A DNA stretch of 38,740 bases from Nitrospirota bacterium (GTDB taxonomy: Bacteria > JACPQY01), in NCBI GenBank assembly GCA_016190245.1, contig JACPQY010000052.1, positions 1-38,740 on the forward strand. The letters are read 5' to 3'. The translations under genes were made by a program, and so were the position numbers. The notes beneath the pieces were generated by a model. The model was not told the DNA's origin, did no database searches, and saw only the letters and a list, made by a program, of their open reading frames with translations. Of the stretch, positions 15,939-23,278 are shown piece by piece; positions within the stretch are counted from its first letter, which is position 1, and the number at the start of each line of letters is the position of its first letter.

Positions 15939-18848
15939 GCGGCCGGTGCCGTGGCTGCGCTGGTTTTGGCGACGTGCGGTGGATCGGGCGGGAAGAAGGG
16001 GGGCGCGGGTGACGAGGCGGCGCTGAGCGGGGATTCCGTCACCGTCACTGTAGCGATCCCTCTGACGCCCGAACAAGCCACGGCGCTGGCAGGTGTTTCG
16101 ACCGTCAACGATCTCTCGTCCACGGAGGATCTCGTGATGGACATTTTCGCCAACGATGAAGTTCTGGCTGAGGGCGTGGGAGGCGGTCTGCGGGCGGCCG
16201 TGCGAGGAGGCGTTCGAGCCGGTGTGCGGGCCGTAGCTCAGCGGGTCGCTCCGCCTGCATCATCTCCCCGAGCGGCCGGAGCGCCCCGTGAGGCGAAAAG
16301 CAACGAGGCGGACGATGCTGTTTCATTCGCGGCCACGTTTTCCTTCCCCAGGGAAAAGGCCAGGGAGGGGGCCAACTCCGTTGTGGCCCGCGTGCGGCCG
16401 AAGGACAGGCGGGAGGTGCATCTCGTCGAGGTCCGGAAGGAAGTCAACGTCAAGAAGGGGCATGACCCTGGGGCCGCGGGGAAAAGCGAACCTGCCATCG
16501 AGGTTGAGGACGCCGACATCCGGACCGACGAGGTGGTGTTGCCCGACTCCGATGGAGACGGCGTCGCCACGCTTCTGGAGGTGGTGAGCCTAGGCGTCCC
16601 CGCCGCGCTGAACGCGAAGGTCAAGCCGACCGAGGAGCAGGTGAAGGCCGCGATCGAACAGCTCGCCTCCAGGCTGATCGAGGAGATGAAAAGGCAGGGC
16701 TTGGTTCTGGCGGTGGACATCAGCAAGATAGACCTCACACCGCCACAGGTCGGCATCGGTTTCAGCGCCGGAGAGGCCACCGTGACGGGGTTGCCGCCGT
16801 GCGAGCCGGGCTCGGCTACGCCCGCGACGGACACCGTCGAGTCCGCGGAAACGGGCGCCACGTTTGTCCTCTGCGCCAACGAACCGGCCGGTTTCAAGTG
16901 CTCGCTTGACGGCGCGCCCTTCTCCTCGTATCAGACGCCTGTCTACTTCGGGGACCTCGAGCCCGGACGGCACTCGATCGTGCTCACCGCGTCGGACGGC
17001 AACGGGAACAATGCGGATACTCCCGTGTCTTTCCGCTGGAGGGTGCTGGCTCCGGGCGATTCCCCGGGCCAATCTTCCGCGACGGATCAGTCTGCCGGGG
17101 GCAACGGCCCCGGAAGCGCGGGGTTGGCGGCTCCCACCGGGTTGACCGTCACGGCCGGAAACGGCGGCGTCACGCTTGCCTGGAATGCCGTGGCAGGAGC
17201 CACGGGATACAAGGTCTACCATGGGACCTCTTCGTCAAACCTCAGTCAGTGGGCCCTTTCGAGCGAGGCCAATGCCACGGTGGGAGGACTGACCAACGGG
17301 ACAACGCACTATTTCGCCGTGGCAGGCACGGCCGGCTCCGTCGAGAGCGCGAAGAGCGATGTTGTGAGTGCGACTCCGAGCGGGGCCTCGCAGGGGGTTG
17401 TCCTTTCGGCCCCGGCGGGCGTGGCTGTCACCGTTGGTGACGGTCAGGTGACGATCTCCTGGACGACGGTGGCTGGGGCATCGAGCTACAAAGTGTACTT
17501 TGGCACTAGTCCGAGCGCCCTGACCTCCACGGCGGCCGGTTCCACGACGAGCGCGGCGATCAGCGATCTGACAAACGGCACGACCTACTACTTTGCGGTG
17601 GCGGCCGTTTCCGGGAGTGCGGAGAGCAGCAAGTCCGCAATCGTCGCCGGAACCCCCACTGCCGTCGCCGATACCACGCCCCCGGTTTTTGCCGGGCTTG
17701 CCTTTGCCACGGCCGTCTCGTCGGGCCAAATCGATCTCTCTTGGAGCGCGGCGACGGACAACGTGAGCGCGTCGTCCGCCATCACCTACCGGATCTGTCA
17801 ATCGGTGACATCCGGAACCTGTGCGACGAGTTTCACGGCCACCTACACCACAGTCGCCGGAGCCACCTCGTACAGTGTGACCGGTCTCACAGGGGGGACA
17901 ACCTACCACTTCCTCGCCCGCTCCGTGGACGTGTCGGGGAATCAGGATACGAATGGGATCGAGAGAAGCGCCACAACCCAGCAGGTCTCAAATTCCTGGG
18001 CTACCAAGGCCGCTATGCCCACCGGGATTTATGGGCTGGCTGCGGTTGCCGTGAATGGAAGAATCTACCTGATCGGGGGGGGCGCTGCTGGCGGCGTCCA
18101 ACTTGCGACGAACGAAGAGTACGACCCCGTGGCGGATGCTTGGGCGACGAAAGCGCCGATGCCCACGGCGAGAAGGGCTCTAGGGGCGACGCTTGCAAAC
18201 GGAAGGATCTACGCCATCGGGGGAATGGGTACAGGCTCGACGTTGCTCGCGACAAACGAGGAGTACGATCCGGTGGCCAATACTTGGTCCACGAAAGCGG
18301 CCATGCCAACAGGGAGGTTCGCCCTCGCCGTGACGAGTGCTAACGGGAAGGTCTACGCCATAGGCGGGAGCGTCAACGGTGGGCCGTTCTCTTCGACGAA
18401 CGAGGAGTACGACCCCGTTGCGAATAGTTGGGTGACCAAGGCGCCGCGGCCGACGGCGAGCTACAACCTTGTGGCGGCCGCTGCAAACGGCAAGATCTAC
18501 GCGATCGGCGGATACATACAGGGCTATGTTGCGACCAACGTGAACGAGATGTACGACCCCAATACGAACACTTGGACAGCGCGGGCGTCCATGCCTACGG
18601 CGAGATACGGCTGCACGGAAACGGTCGCCGGTGGAAAGATCTACGTCATTGGAGGGGACGACGGCGCAAGCTACTTGGCGGTCAATGAGGAATTCGACCC
18701 TGCGACGAACGCGTGGTCTTCGCTGGCGGCGATGCCGACAGCCAGAGCTTATGCCGCGGCGGCGGAGGAAGGTGGAAGGATCTACGTTCTTGGAGGTGCG
18801 GCGACAGGTGTACTCCAAGTGGCGAACGAGGAATATACGCCGCCGTGA
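15852..18848 (+). CDS. Large lipoprotein with Ig-like, three Fn3-like and six Kelch repeats
   Basis: About 998 residues from GTG 15852. A basic N terminus, then GTAAAGAVAALVLAT-C forms a lipoprotein signal. The N-module matches that of the gene at 2735: VAIPLTPEQATAL, a reduced GVRAGVR stretch, VVLPDSDGDGVATLLEV, and DLTPP closing the module. After it come one CSLDG Ig-like module (~335-395), two very similar Fn3 domains (GLTVTAGNGGVTLAWN and GVAVTVGDGQVTISWT, ~430-600), a third Fn3-like domain (~608-710) and six Kelch repeats with IY(A/V/L)IGG strands to the C terminus. Kelch repeats fold as a beta-propeller. Probable outer-membrane-anchored binding protein. The in-frame ATG at 15726 is rejected because it precedes the promoter. 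Confidence 0.88.
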   Translation: MRAVDRTLRRQVRCGRQAGRQFRSLAGTAAAGAVAALVLATCGGSGGKKGGAGDEAALSGDSVTVTVAIPLTPEQATALAGVSTVNDLSSTEDLVMDIFANDEVLAEGVGGGLRAAVRGGVRAGVRAVAQRVAPPASSPRAAGAPREAKSNEADDAVSFAATFSFPREKAREGANSVVARVRPKDRREVHLVEVRKEVNVKKGHDPGAAGKSEPAIEVEDADIRTDEVVLPDSDGDGVATLLEVVSLGVPAALNAKVKPTEEQVKAAIEQLASRLIEEMKRQGLVLAVDISKIDLTPPQVGIGFSAGEATVTGLPPCEPGSATPATDTVESAETGATFVLCANEPAGFKCSLDGAPFSSYQTPVYFGDLEPGRHSIVLTASDGNGNNADTPVSFRWRVLAPGDSPGQSSATDQSAGGNGPGSAGLAAPTGLTVTAGNGGVTLAWNAVAGATGYKVYHGTSSSNLSQWALSSEANATVGGLTNGTTHYFAVAGTAGSVESAKSDVVSATPSGASQGVVLSAPAGVAVTVGDGQVTISWTTVAGASSYKVYFGTSPSALTSTAAGSTTSAAISDLTNGTTYYFAVAAVSGSAESSKSAIVAGTPTAVADTTPPVFAGLAFATAVSSGQIDLSWSAATDNVSASSAITYRICQSVTSGTCATSFTATYTTVAGATSYSVTGLTGGTTYHFLARSVDVSGNQDTNGIERSATTQQVSNSWATKAAMPTGIYGLAAVAVNGRIYLIGGGAAGGVQLATNEEYDPVADAWATKAPMPTARRALGATLANGRIYAIGGMGTGSTLLATNEEYDPVANTWSTKAAMPTGRFALAVTSANGKVYAIGGSVNGGPFSSTNEEYDPVANSWVTKAPRPTASYNLVAAAANGKIYAIGGYIQGYVATNVNEMYDPNTNTWTARASMPTARYGCTETVAGGKIYVIGGDDGASYLAVNEEFDPATNAWSSLAAMPTARAYAAAAEEGGRIYVLGGAATGVLQVANEEYTPP

Positions 18849-18963
18849 GGAGGCGGCATGAGCGCTCGGCGGTGGCGGTTTCAGCGGAATCCGGAGCCGG
18901 GCTATCGCTGTTGAAAGTGGGCTCCTTGCTTTGGTGAGAGACCCGCTCGGGGTTTCACCGACG

Positions 18964-19803
18964 ATGGGCGATCGGCGAAAGGGCACGCGATTCGAGGAGT
19001 TGCGGGCCGTCGTGAGTGCCGGAATCACAGCAGAGGCGATCTCAGAGCGCCTCCAATCATGGCCTGCCGACGCCTCCGCAGCGAAGACCGCGAAGGAAAT
19101 GGAGGGGCTGGGGTTCGATGTGGCAGGCGTCCAGGGCATGGGGAGCCAGTCTGTCACCGGCTTCGTGAAGCGGGAGTCGCTGACGACCGGCACGGTTGGA
19201 GATCACGCCCAGCGCCTTACGGCAGAGGTTCTCATCTCTGAAGCCTCGCCCCTTCCCGTTGTTCTGTCCGCCCTGAAGGCCCGACCCCAACTGTTCGTCC
19301 TTACCGGGAATGAAACCGGGGGAATCGTCACCAGAGCAGACCTCAACAAGCCGCCTGTCCGCATGTACCTGTTCGGGATCATCACGCTTCTCGAGATGCA
19401 CCTCAGAGATTGGATCACGCAGGCCTATGACGGTGATTCCTGGCAGAAGAAGTTGACGCCAGCCCGCCTGAAGTCGGCTCGCGATCTGCAGGCAGAACGC
19501 CGCAAGCGGAACCAAGATCTGGGCCTTCTCGACTGCCTCCAATTCTGCGACAAGCGGGATTTGGTGGTCCGGCGAGACGAGCTGCGCAGGCAGTTGGCAC
19601 TTGGGACGAAGGATGAGGGACATGGCTTTCTCAAGCGAGCCGAAGATCTTCGCAACCATCTCGCTCACGCGCAGCCGGATGTTGCGGGGGGCTCTTCTTG
19701 GGAGTCAGTAGTCGATGTTGTCGAGTGGATCGAGTGCGTCCTTCGCCGGTCCGATGAGCAGATCGACCGGGGAGTGGAGACCTCCACCGCGGTCCGAGTC
19801 TGA
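18964..19803 (+). CDS. CBS-like domain fused to a HEPN-type RNase-like domain
   Basis: 279 residues from ATG 18964; TTG 18931 and GTG 18934 are alternatives and no ribosome-binding site decides. The N half has an EAISERLQSWPADASA segment and a CBS-like part (LPVVLSALKARPQLFVLTGNETGGIVTRADLNKPPVRMYLFGIIT, ~90-140). CBS-like folds often sense adenine nucleotides. The C half is helical, and RAEDLRNHLAHAQ contains R230-x4-H235, the active-site pattern of HEPN RNases. I infer a nucleotide- or ligand-gated RNase involved in defence or stress. No partner gene is adjacent. Confidence 0.65.
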   Translation: MGDRRKGTRFEELRAVVSAGITAEAISERLQSWPADASAAKTAKEMEGLGFDVAGVQGMGSQSVTGFVKRESLTTGTVGDHAQRLTAEVLISEASPLPVVLSALKARPQLFVLTGNETGGIVTRADLNKPPVRMYLFGIITLLEMHLRDWITQAYDGDSWQKKLTPARLKSARDLQAERRKRNQDLGLLDCLQFCDKRDLVVRRDELRRQLALGTKDEGHGFLKRAEDLRNHLAHAQPDVAGGSSWESVVDVVEWIECVLRRSDEQIDRGVETSTAVRV

Positions 19804-20158
19804 ACCGCAACGCGGTACGAGGTTTGAGTCATGGGGCGATGTGGGGACGTAGCATAGACGAGTACTTATTGGAGCCAAGCCTCGATCCGGCCTTTGAGGC
19901 TGCCCTGTTCGAGAGCCCCGCGCCGGGCGCAACGGTAGATCGCACCTGCGAGCTCAGAGCTAGGCTGCGCTCATGGAATCAACTCTTGACACAGTACACC
20001 TCCGGGGGTGGGTGTGCGATCCCCGGGATGGGCCGGCCTGGATCGGAGGCGTACTACGCGGTCGGTGTCAGGTCTCGTATTCATGCATGCCGAACCCGAC
20101 GTGGGGAGGCATTCTCATGCCTCCGCATGAGCCGTCGGCTCGTCGGTAGGCGGTCACG
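19804..20158. repeat. Repeat-bearing intergenic region
   Basis: No credible gene. CTTGACACAGTACACCTCCGGGGGTGG near 19984-20010 recurs near 21345-21371 (with ACATCC). From 20064 onward the sequence GGTGTCAGGTCTCGTATTCATGCATGCC recurs at 23070-23098. A hairpin GGAGGCAT/ATGCCTCC lies near 20103-20122. Confidence 0.55.
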
Positions 20159-20225
20159 TCAGCCGATCTTCCGGTGGGAGAGCTTTTCGATGGCGAGGCG
20201 TGCAAGTTCCATCGCTTCACGAGCG
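20064..20225. repeat. Dispersed block, copy 1 (GGTGTCAGGTC element plus DUF5618 3' end)
   Basis: About 150 bp resembling 23070-23218. Both run from GTGTCAGGTCT through a small hairpin to GGCGATCTTCCGG and the last ~18 codons of a DUF5618 gene. Here the gene is complete; at 23166-23218 only its tail remains. Confidence 0.65.
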
Positions 20226-20578
20226 ACGGGCGCGAGGAAGATCTCCCCATGATAGTAGCCTGCGATATGGATGAGCTTGCGCGCGTCGGACAAGAGCCGG
20301 ACGAGCTTGCCGTTGTGGACCGCGAGCCGCTGACCCACAGCCTGCAGAAGACCATCCCACGATTCCGGGATTCTTTGTTCGGGCAAGCCCTTCCGGATAA
20401 GGGCCGTTTTTGTAGCCATGTCTACGGCAAGCCAGGCTGTGCCGAAAGCTTCGCGGACCGGCTTGATGTCTTCGTACCTCTTGCCCTCGGTCTTGCACCG
20501 CGCAAGAAGCTCCTCGGCGTTCCGGTAGTACCGGATCGCGTCGTCGAAGCCATTGGCATCTTGGATCTTGCTTCCCAC
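20159..20578 (-). CDS. DUF5618 family protein (HEPN-like helical)
   Basis: 139 residues from GTG 20578. The DUF5618 pattern is strong: DAIRYYRNAEELLARCKTEGKRYEDIKPVREAFGTAWLAVDMATKTAL, then ESWDGLLQAVGQRLAVHNGKLVRLLSDARKLIHIAGYYHGE. These small helical proteins are HEPN-like and found in TA-rich islands; their biochemical role is not established. The promoter spacing favours GTG 20578, with ATG 20587 as an alternative. The final codons lie in a dispersed repeat whose second copy is at 23166-23218. Confidence 0.8.
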   Translation of the reverse strand: MGSKIQDANGFDDAIRYYRNAEELLARCKTEGKRYEDIKPVREAFGTAWLAVDMATKTALIRKGLPEQRIPESWDGLLQAVGQRLAVHNGKLVRLLSDARKLIHIAGYYHGEIFLAPVAREAMELARLAIEKLSHRKIG

Positions 20579-20614
20579 GTGCTTCATTGTCCCATCGCCC
20601 ATCCCTCGTGTCAA
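20579..20614 (-). promoter_or_regulatory. Promoter of the DUF5618 gene, leaderless geometry
   Basis: On the minus strand, -35 TTGACA (20614-20609), 17-nt spacer, -10 GACAAT (20591-20586), then 7 nt to GTG 20578. Confidence 0.5.
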
Positions 20615-20920
20615 AACGCATTGGCGAGGCCGGTGCGGTAGAATCTCATGCTCAAGGGGCCAACTCCATGTCTTGGCATGTCTTGGTGTCAGGCTGGATT
20701 CTGGACTTCATCACGAGAGACCCTCCATGTCTCACGCCAGCCGGGGCTCTGCCGCCTCGTCTCTTTCCGCTTCACGCCGTCGATACGACCGGCGGATGAC
20801 GTGATCGAACGCGCCGGGGAATTCGACCGTCGGTTTGCGCGCCATCCCGGCATCCTCCGCCCCCTTCCACAGTAGAGTCCAGAGTCATGCCTGGCACCGT
20901 GTGTATGTACCGTGTGTACA
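20615..20920. other. Intergenic region, nothing recognised
   Basis: A 75-codon open frame at 20648-20875 shows no recognisable family and no promoter or ribosome-binding site. ATGCCTGGCACC near 20887 also occurs near 13931. GGGTCAGGTACC begins at 20921, in the border of the DUF433 duplication. Confidence 0.4.
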
Positions 20921-21210
20921 GGGTCAGGTACCGACGGCTATGGGCGTCCCTGGGATCTCCGCCGGTTGTTTCGCATACATAAGCGCGTCCCGGAGGTCCT
21001 CGGCAGTCAAATTGGGGTACTCCGACAAGATTTCCTTCGGCTTCTCCCGGTTGGCCAACATCTCCAGCACCACGTACACAGGCACTCGTGTCCCCCGAAA
21101 GTGGGGCCGTCCACCGCGGTAATTCGGGTCAATGGCGACTCGACCTGGCAGGCTCATTTCGTCACTCCTTGGAGACGTTGGCCGATTCTGCAAGGTTTGT
21201 AAACAGACCG
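20921..21210. repeat. Duplicated block, copy B (DUF433 gene and leader)
   Basis: Second copy of the block at 11786-12072, again from GGGTCA at the stop codon to AAACAGACC. Beyond the right border the sequence continues into CGTAGGCAACGCCGG, an element otherwise found at 13083. The duplication therefore abuts a second repeat family. Confidence 0.85.
20924..21157 (-). CDS. DUF433 family antitoxin (copy B), orphan
   Basis: 77 residues, differing from copy A at only a handful of positions (for example NYRGGRPHFRG versus NFCGGRPHFRG, and REKPKE versus GEEPKE). AAGGAG about 7 nt before ATG 21157 fixes the start. No DUF5615 toxin follows; the sequence after the stop is a GGGTCAGG element and spacer. 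It may act as a solitary antitoxin or regulator able to cross-talk with related toxins, which is inference. Confidence 0.85.
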   Translation of the reverse strand: MSLPGRVAIDPNYRGGRPHFRGTRVPVYVVLEMLANREKPKEILSEYPNLTAEDLRDALMYAKQPAEIPGTPIAVGT

Positions 21211-21429
21211 TAGGCAACGCCGGGTTCCCGAGCCAAGGGGGCGCACCCAATGCCTGCCCGCGCCGCTTCGGCAGGCGGGGAGGGCCAGGGGGACGTGGCA
21301 CGTCCCACGTGCGGAGACCTCAAGGGGGACCAGGGGGTCAAATCTTGACACAGTACACATCCGGGGGTGGGGTGTGATCTTTGGGTGACGCGACCGCACG
21401 GCGAGAGATTCCCCGCTCACGGACTGCAC
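21211..21429. repeat. Repeat-bearing intergenic region
   Basis: It contains the CGTAGGCAACGCCGG ... GCCTGCCCGCGCCG element shared with 13083-13170, with a GCCGCTTCGGC core like that near 12185. It also holds the TTGACACAGTACACATCCGG repeat near 21346. No gene was seen. Confidence 0.55.
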
Positions 21430-21465
21430 TTGACGAGGTTACACAGTTATGTGTACACTGGCCAC
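21430..21465 (+). promoter_or_regulatory. Leaderless promoter overlapped by a perfect operator palindrome
   Basis: -35 TTGACG 21430-21435, 18-nt spacer, -10 TACACT 21454-21459, then 6 nt to ATG 21466. The palindrome TACACA-GTTA-TGTGTA at 21440-21455 fills the spacer and touches the -10 box. It is the likely autorepression site of the ribbon-helix-helix antitoxin encoded next. Confidence 0.75.
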
Positions 21466-21696
21466 ATGCAGGGCAGGATCCAAGTCGTATTGGAGGGGGC
21501 GCTGTATCGAACAGTTCGGAAGCGGGCGATCGCGACCGGCTCTTCTCTGTCCATGACCGTTCGGGATCTGGTGCGCAAGGGCTTGGAGATCGAGGAGGAC
21601 ATCATGCTCTCACGCGTGGCGGAAGCGCGGTGGAGGAGCCTCAAACGTTCGAAGGCGATCCCGCACGCGGTCGTGAAGAGACGCCTTGGAATGTAG
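21466..21696 (+). CDS. Ribbon-helix-helix-type antitoxin
   Basis: 76 residues. RIQVVLEGALYRTVRKRAIATGSSLSMTVRDLVRKGLEIEED fits a short beta strand plus two helices (RHH/CopG-like). The C-terminal helix (VAEARWRSLKRSKAIPHAVVKRRLG) would wrap the toxin. ATG 21466 is fixed by the leaderless promoter; longer versions would start before the promoter. Its end overlaps the toxin start by 11 nt. Confidence 0.8.
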   Translation: MQGRIQVVLEGALYRTVRKRAIATGSSLSMTVRDLVRKGLEIEEDIMLSRVAEARWRSLKRSKAIPHAVVKRRLGM

Positions 21697-21961
21697 GGTC
21701 TTCTACCACCCTTTGGTGGCGGAAGACGACCTCCCGAGACTTGATCTTCCCATCCGGCGGCGGGTCCTGTCCGCCATCGAGAACAAGCTGGCCGTTGATC
21801 CCCTCGGATTCGGCAAGCCCCTGAGCAGCACGCTGGCGCATTTCCGATCTCTTCGCGCAGGAGACTATCGGATCGTGTACGCCGTTGAAGGTGGACGGAT
21901 CACGATCCTGGCCATCGGGCACAGGGCACGAATCTACGAAACAGCGGCGCGCAGGACTTGA
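21686..21961 (+). CDS. RelE/ParE-type toxin
   Basis: 91 residues. VFYHPLVAEDDLPRLDLPIRRRVLSAIENKLAVDP, then LRAGDYRIVYAVEGGRITILAIGHRARIYE is the RelE fold, including the DYRIVY strand and the IGHR...IYE C-terminal strand. The start is probably TTG 21686, inside the end of the antitoxin gene. Translation coupling would keep the toxin below the antitoxin. Confidence 0.88.
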   Translation: MECRVFYHPLVAEDDLPRLDLPIRRRVLSAIENKLAVDPLGFGKPLSSTLAHFRSLRAGDYRIVYAVEGGRITILAIGHRARIYETAARRT

Positions 21962-22083
21962 ACGGGCTTATGGGGTCAGGCATGGGGGTTGAGACTTTCG
22001 CAGGGTGAGGCATCTGGAGCAGTCGGCAGTCACGATAAAAACGCCTGAGGGGCAGGCTTGGGGGTTGCGATTCTCAGCCGATC
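21962..22083. repeat. Spacer with GGGGTCAGGCATGGGGGTTG element
   Basis: ATGGGGTCAGGCATGGGGGT at 21970-21989 also begins at about 22707 next to the IS256 remnant. A degenerate copy (GGGGCAGGCTTGGGGGTTG) follows near 22051. Confidence 0.6.
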
Positions 22084-22404
22084 TCATGGAATATTCACCT
22101 CCATGAAACTTCCCGGCACACAGGCATCAACGGCTTGTCTAATGGCCTCGGCAGCCTTTCGAATTCGAGGCCAACTGGTGGACGAAAGTACGACGACGGC
22201 GATTTTTCCTTCGCCCAGGCTTTGCTGACCGGGAAGCTTCCGGTCGGTTGTGACAAGAACCTCAAAGCCTTCCTGCTCCGCCACTGCCAGGAGATCACCG
22301 TTGCTCAAGGTATTCCAGGCGCGCTCAAAAGCGGTTTCCACCTGATGGGGGTTCAGAAGCTTGCGCAGGGGCACGGGCGTCCCTTGGTCAAACAGGATGC
22401 GCAC
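22084..22404 (-). CDS. DUF5615 PIN-like toxin
   Basis: 106 residues. MRILFDQGTPVPLRKLL provides the first acidic residue, ERAWNTLSNGDLLAVAEQEGFEVLVTTDRKL the central acidic pair typical of DUF5615 PIN-like nucleases, and the rest forms the last strand and helix. Predicted RNase toxin of a VapC-like kind. It starts at GTG 22404, immediately after the antitoxin stop with no intergenic base. Confidence 0.87.
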   Translation of the reverse strand: MRILFDQGTPVPLRKLLNPHQVETAFERAWNTLSNGDLLAVAEQEGFEVLVTTDRKLPGQQSLGEGKIAVVVLSSTSWPRIRKAAEAIRQAVDACVPGSFMEVNIP

Positions 22405-22632
22405 TCAGGCAGCCTGGGGGGGGGTCAAGGTCTTGGCCGCATGGTCAAGTACCGCGCGCACCTGCTCCATGGTGACGCCCGGGAACCACTCCACAAACTC
22501 AGCAATCTTCACGCCATCTTCAAGGTTCTCGAAGAGGGCTGACACCGCAACGCGCGTGCCCTTGAACACCCAGGCTCCACTTACCCGGTGTGGGTCGCGT
22601 TCCACCGCTGGACAGAATGACCAGTACGCCAT
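22405..22632 (-). CDS. DUF433 family antitoxin
   Basis: 75 residues. VERDPHRVSGAWVFKGTRVAVSALFENLEDGVKIAEFVEWFPGVTMEQVRAVLDHA follows the DUF433 pattern (D-P ... G-TRV-V ... L--G--I-E----P-------A-L). It is much more divergent than the two duplicated copies in this window, so the pair is an independent acquisition. The ATG is set by a leaderless promoter. Confidence 0.85.
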   Translation of the reverse strand: MAYWSFCPAVERDPHRVSGAWVFKGTRVAVSALFENLEDGVKIAEFVEWFPGVTMEQVRAVLDHAAKTLTPPQAA

Positions 22633-22667
22633 GGTGCCATACTAGCTCTGACCGCCCAACGATTCAA
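22633..22667 (-). promoter_or_regulatory. Leaderless promoter of the DUF433-DUF5615 pair
   Basis: Minus strand: -35 TTGAAT (22667-22662), 17-nt spacer, -10 TAGTAT (22644-22639), then 6 nt to ATG 22632. Confidence 0.65.
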
Positions 22668-22706
22668 CACACCTGCCGCCGCCGCGCGGCGTCAAATAGG
22701 GGTCAT

Positions 22707-22732
22707 GGGGTCAGGCATGGGGGTTGCTGATA
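22707..22732 (+). repeat. GGGGTCAGGCATGGGGGTTG element at the IS256 remnant
   Basis: Second exact copy of the ATGGGGTCAGGCATGGGGGT word found at 21970. It may mark the outer end of the truncated IS256-type element, or be an independent dispersed repeat. Confidence 0.55.
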
Positions 22733-22746
22733 ACCTGCAATTCCGG

Positions 22747-23069
22747 TCAAGCGGCTTTGAGTGTGTAAAAGTGTCGGGGCGTCGAGAGCGCATATTTTCT
22801 CCAGTTGAAGTTCACCGTGAGGCCCACGTACGCGAGAAGGCGGTACGTGGTGATTTCTCCGCCGATGATCTCCATCGCTTTCGTCCTTCGCTTGAACTCT
22901 TTGTTCACTCGTTCGATGGGATTGGTCGTCCGCAGGCTCGGCCAGTATTTCTCGTCGAACTGGAAGAACCTCAGCAGACTGTCCAAATCCCGCTCGATGA
23001 TCCGGACGGCGGTGGGATAGACCCCGCGCCACCGATCCCGCAGGTCGTGGAAGGCCTTGGAGAGATCGC
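22747..23069 (-). pseudogene. IS256-type transposase, C-terminal fragment
   Basis: The frame reads HRDLSKAFHDLRDRWRG, then VYPTAVRIIERDLDSLLRFFQFDEKYW, then LRTTNPIERVNKEFKRRTKAMEI to a stop at 22747. The TTNPIER-N-E-KRR-K block is the hallmark of IS256/mutator transposases and carries the last catalytic Glu. A TGA and the GTGTCAGGTC repeat border cut the frame near 23070, so the N-terminal two thirds, with both catalytic Asp residues, are missing. Inactive remnant. Confidence 0.87.
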
Positions 23070-23220
23070 GGTGTCAGGTCTTGCATTCATGCATGCCGAC
23101 GGCGAGGTAGGGAGGCACTACCACGCCTGCGCATGATGCGGCGGCGCGTCAGCAGGCGGTGGAGTCAGGCGATCTTCCGGCCGGTGAGTTTCTCGATAAG
23201 CAGGCGGGCGACGTCGCAGG
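23070..23220. repeat. Dispersed block, copy 2, with a DUF5618 3' remnant
   Basis: Resembles 20064-20225. It begins exactly where the IS256 fragment ends. On the minus strand, 23218-23166 would encode the last residues of a DUF5618-like protein (a SCDVARLLIEKLTGRKIA-like tail) with nothing upstream. This is a truncated gene copy. Confidence 0.6.
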
Positions 23221-23278
23221 AGCGGGGGCCATTTTGGGCATCATGAGTCCACCGGGATCGGGCGGCTTTCAGCCGGCG

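Noticed and set aside
19824-20252. 142-codon open frame downstream of the HEPN-CBS gene
   Set aside because: It runs through two dispersed repeats and the antisense end of DUF5618; no domain was recognised.
20648-20875. 75-codon open frame in the gap before DUF433 copy B
   Set aside because: No recognisable motif, promoter or ribosome-binding site; composition resembles spacer.
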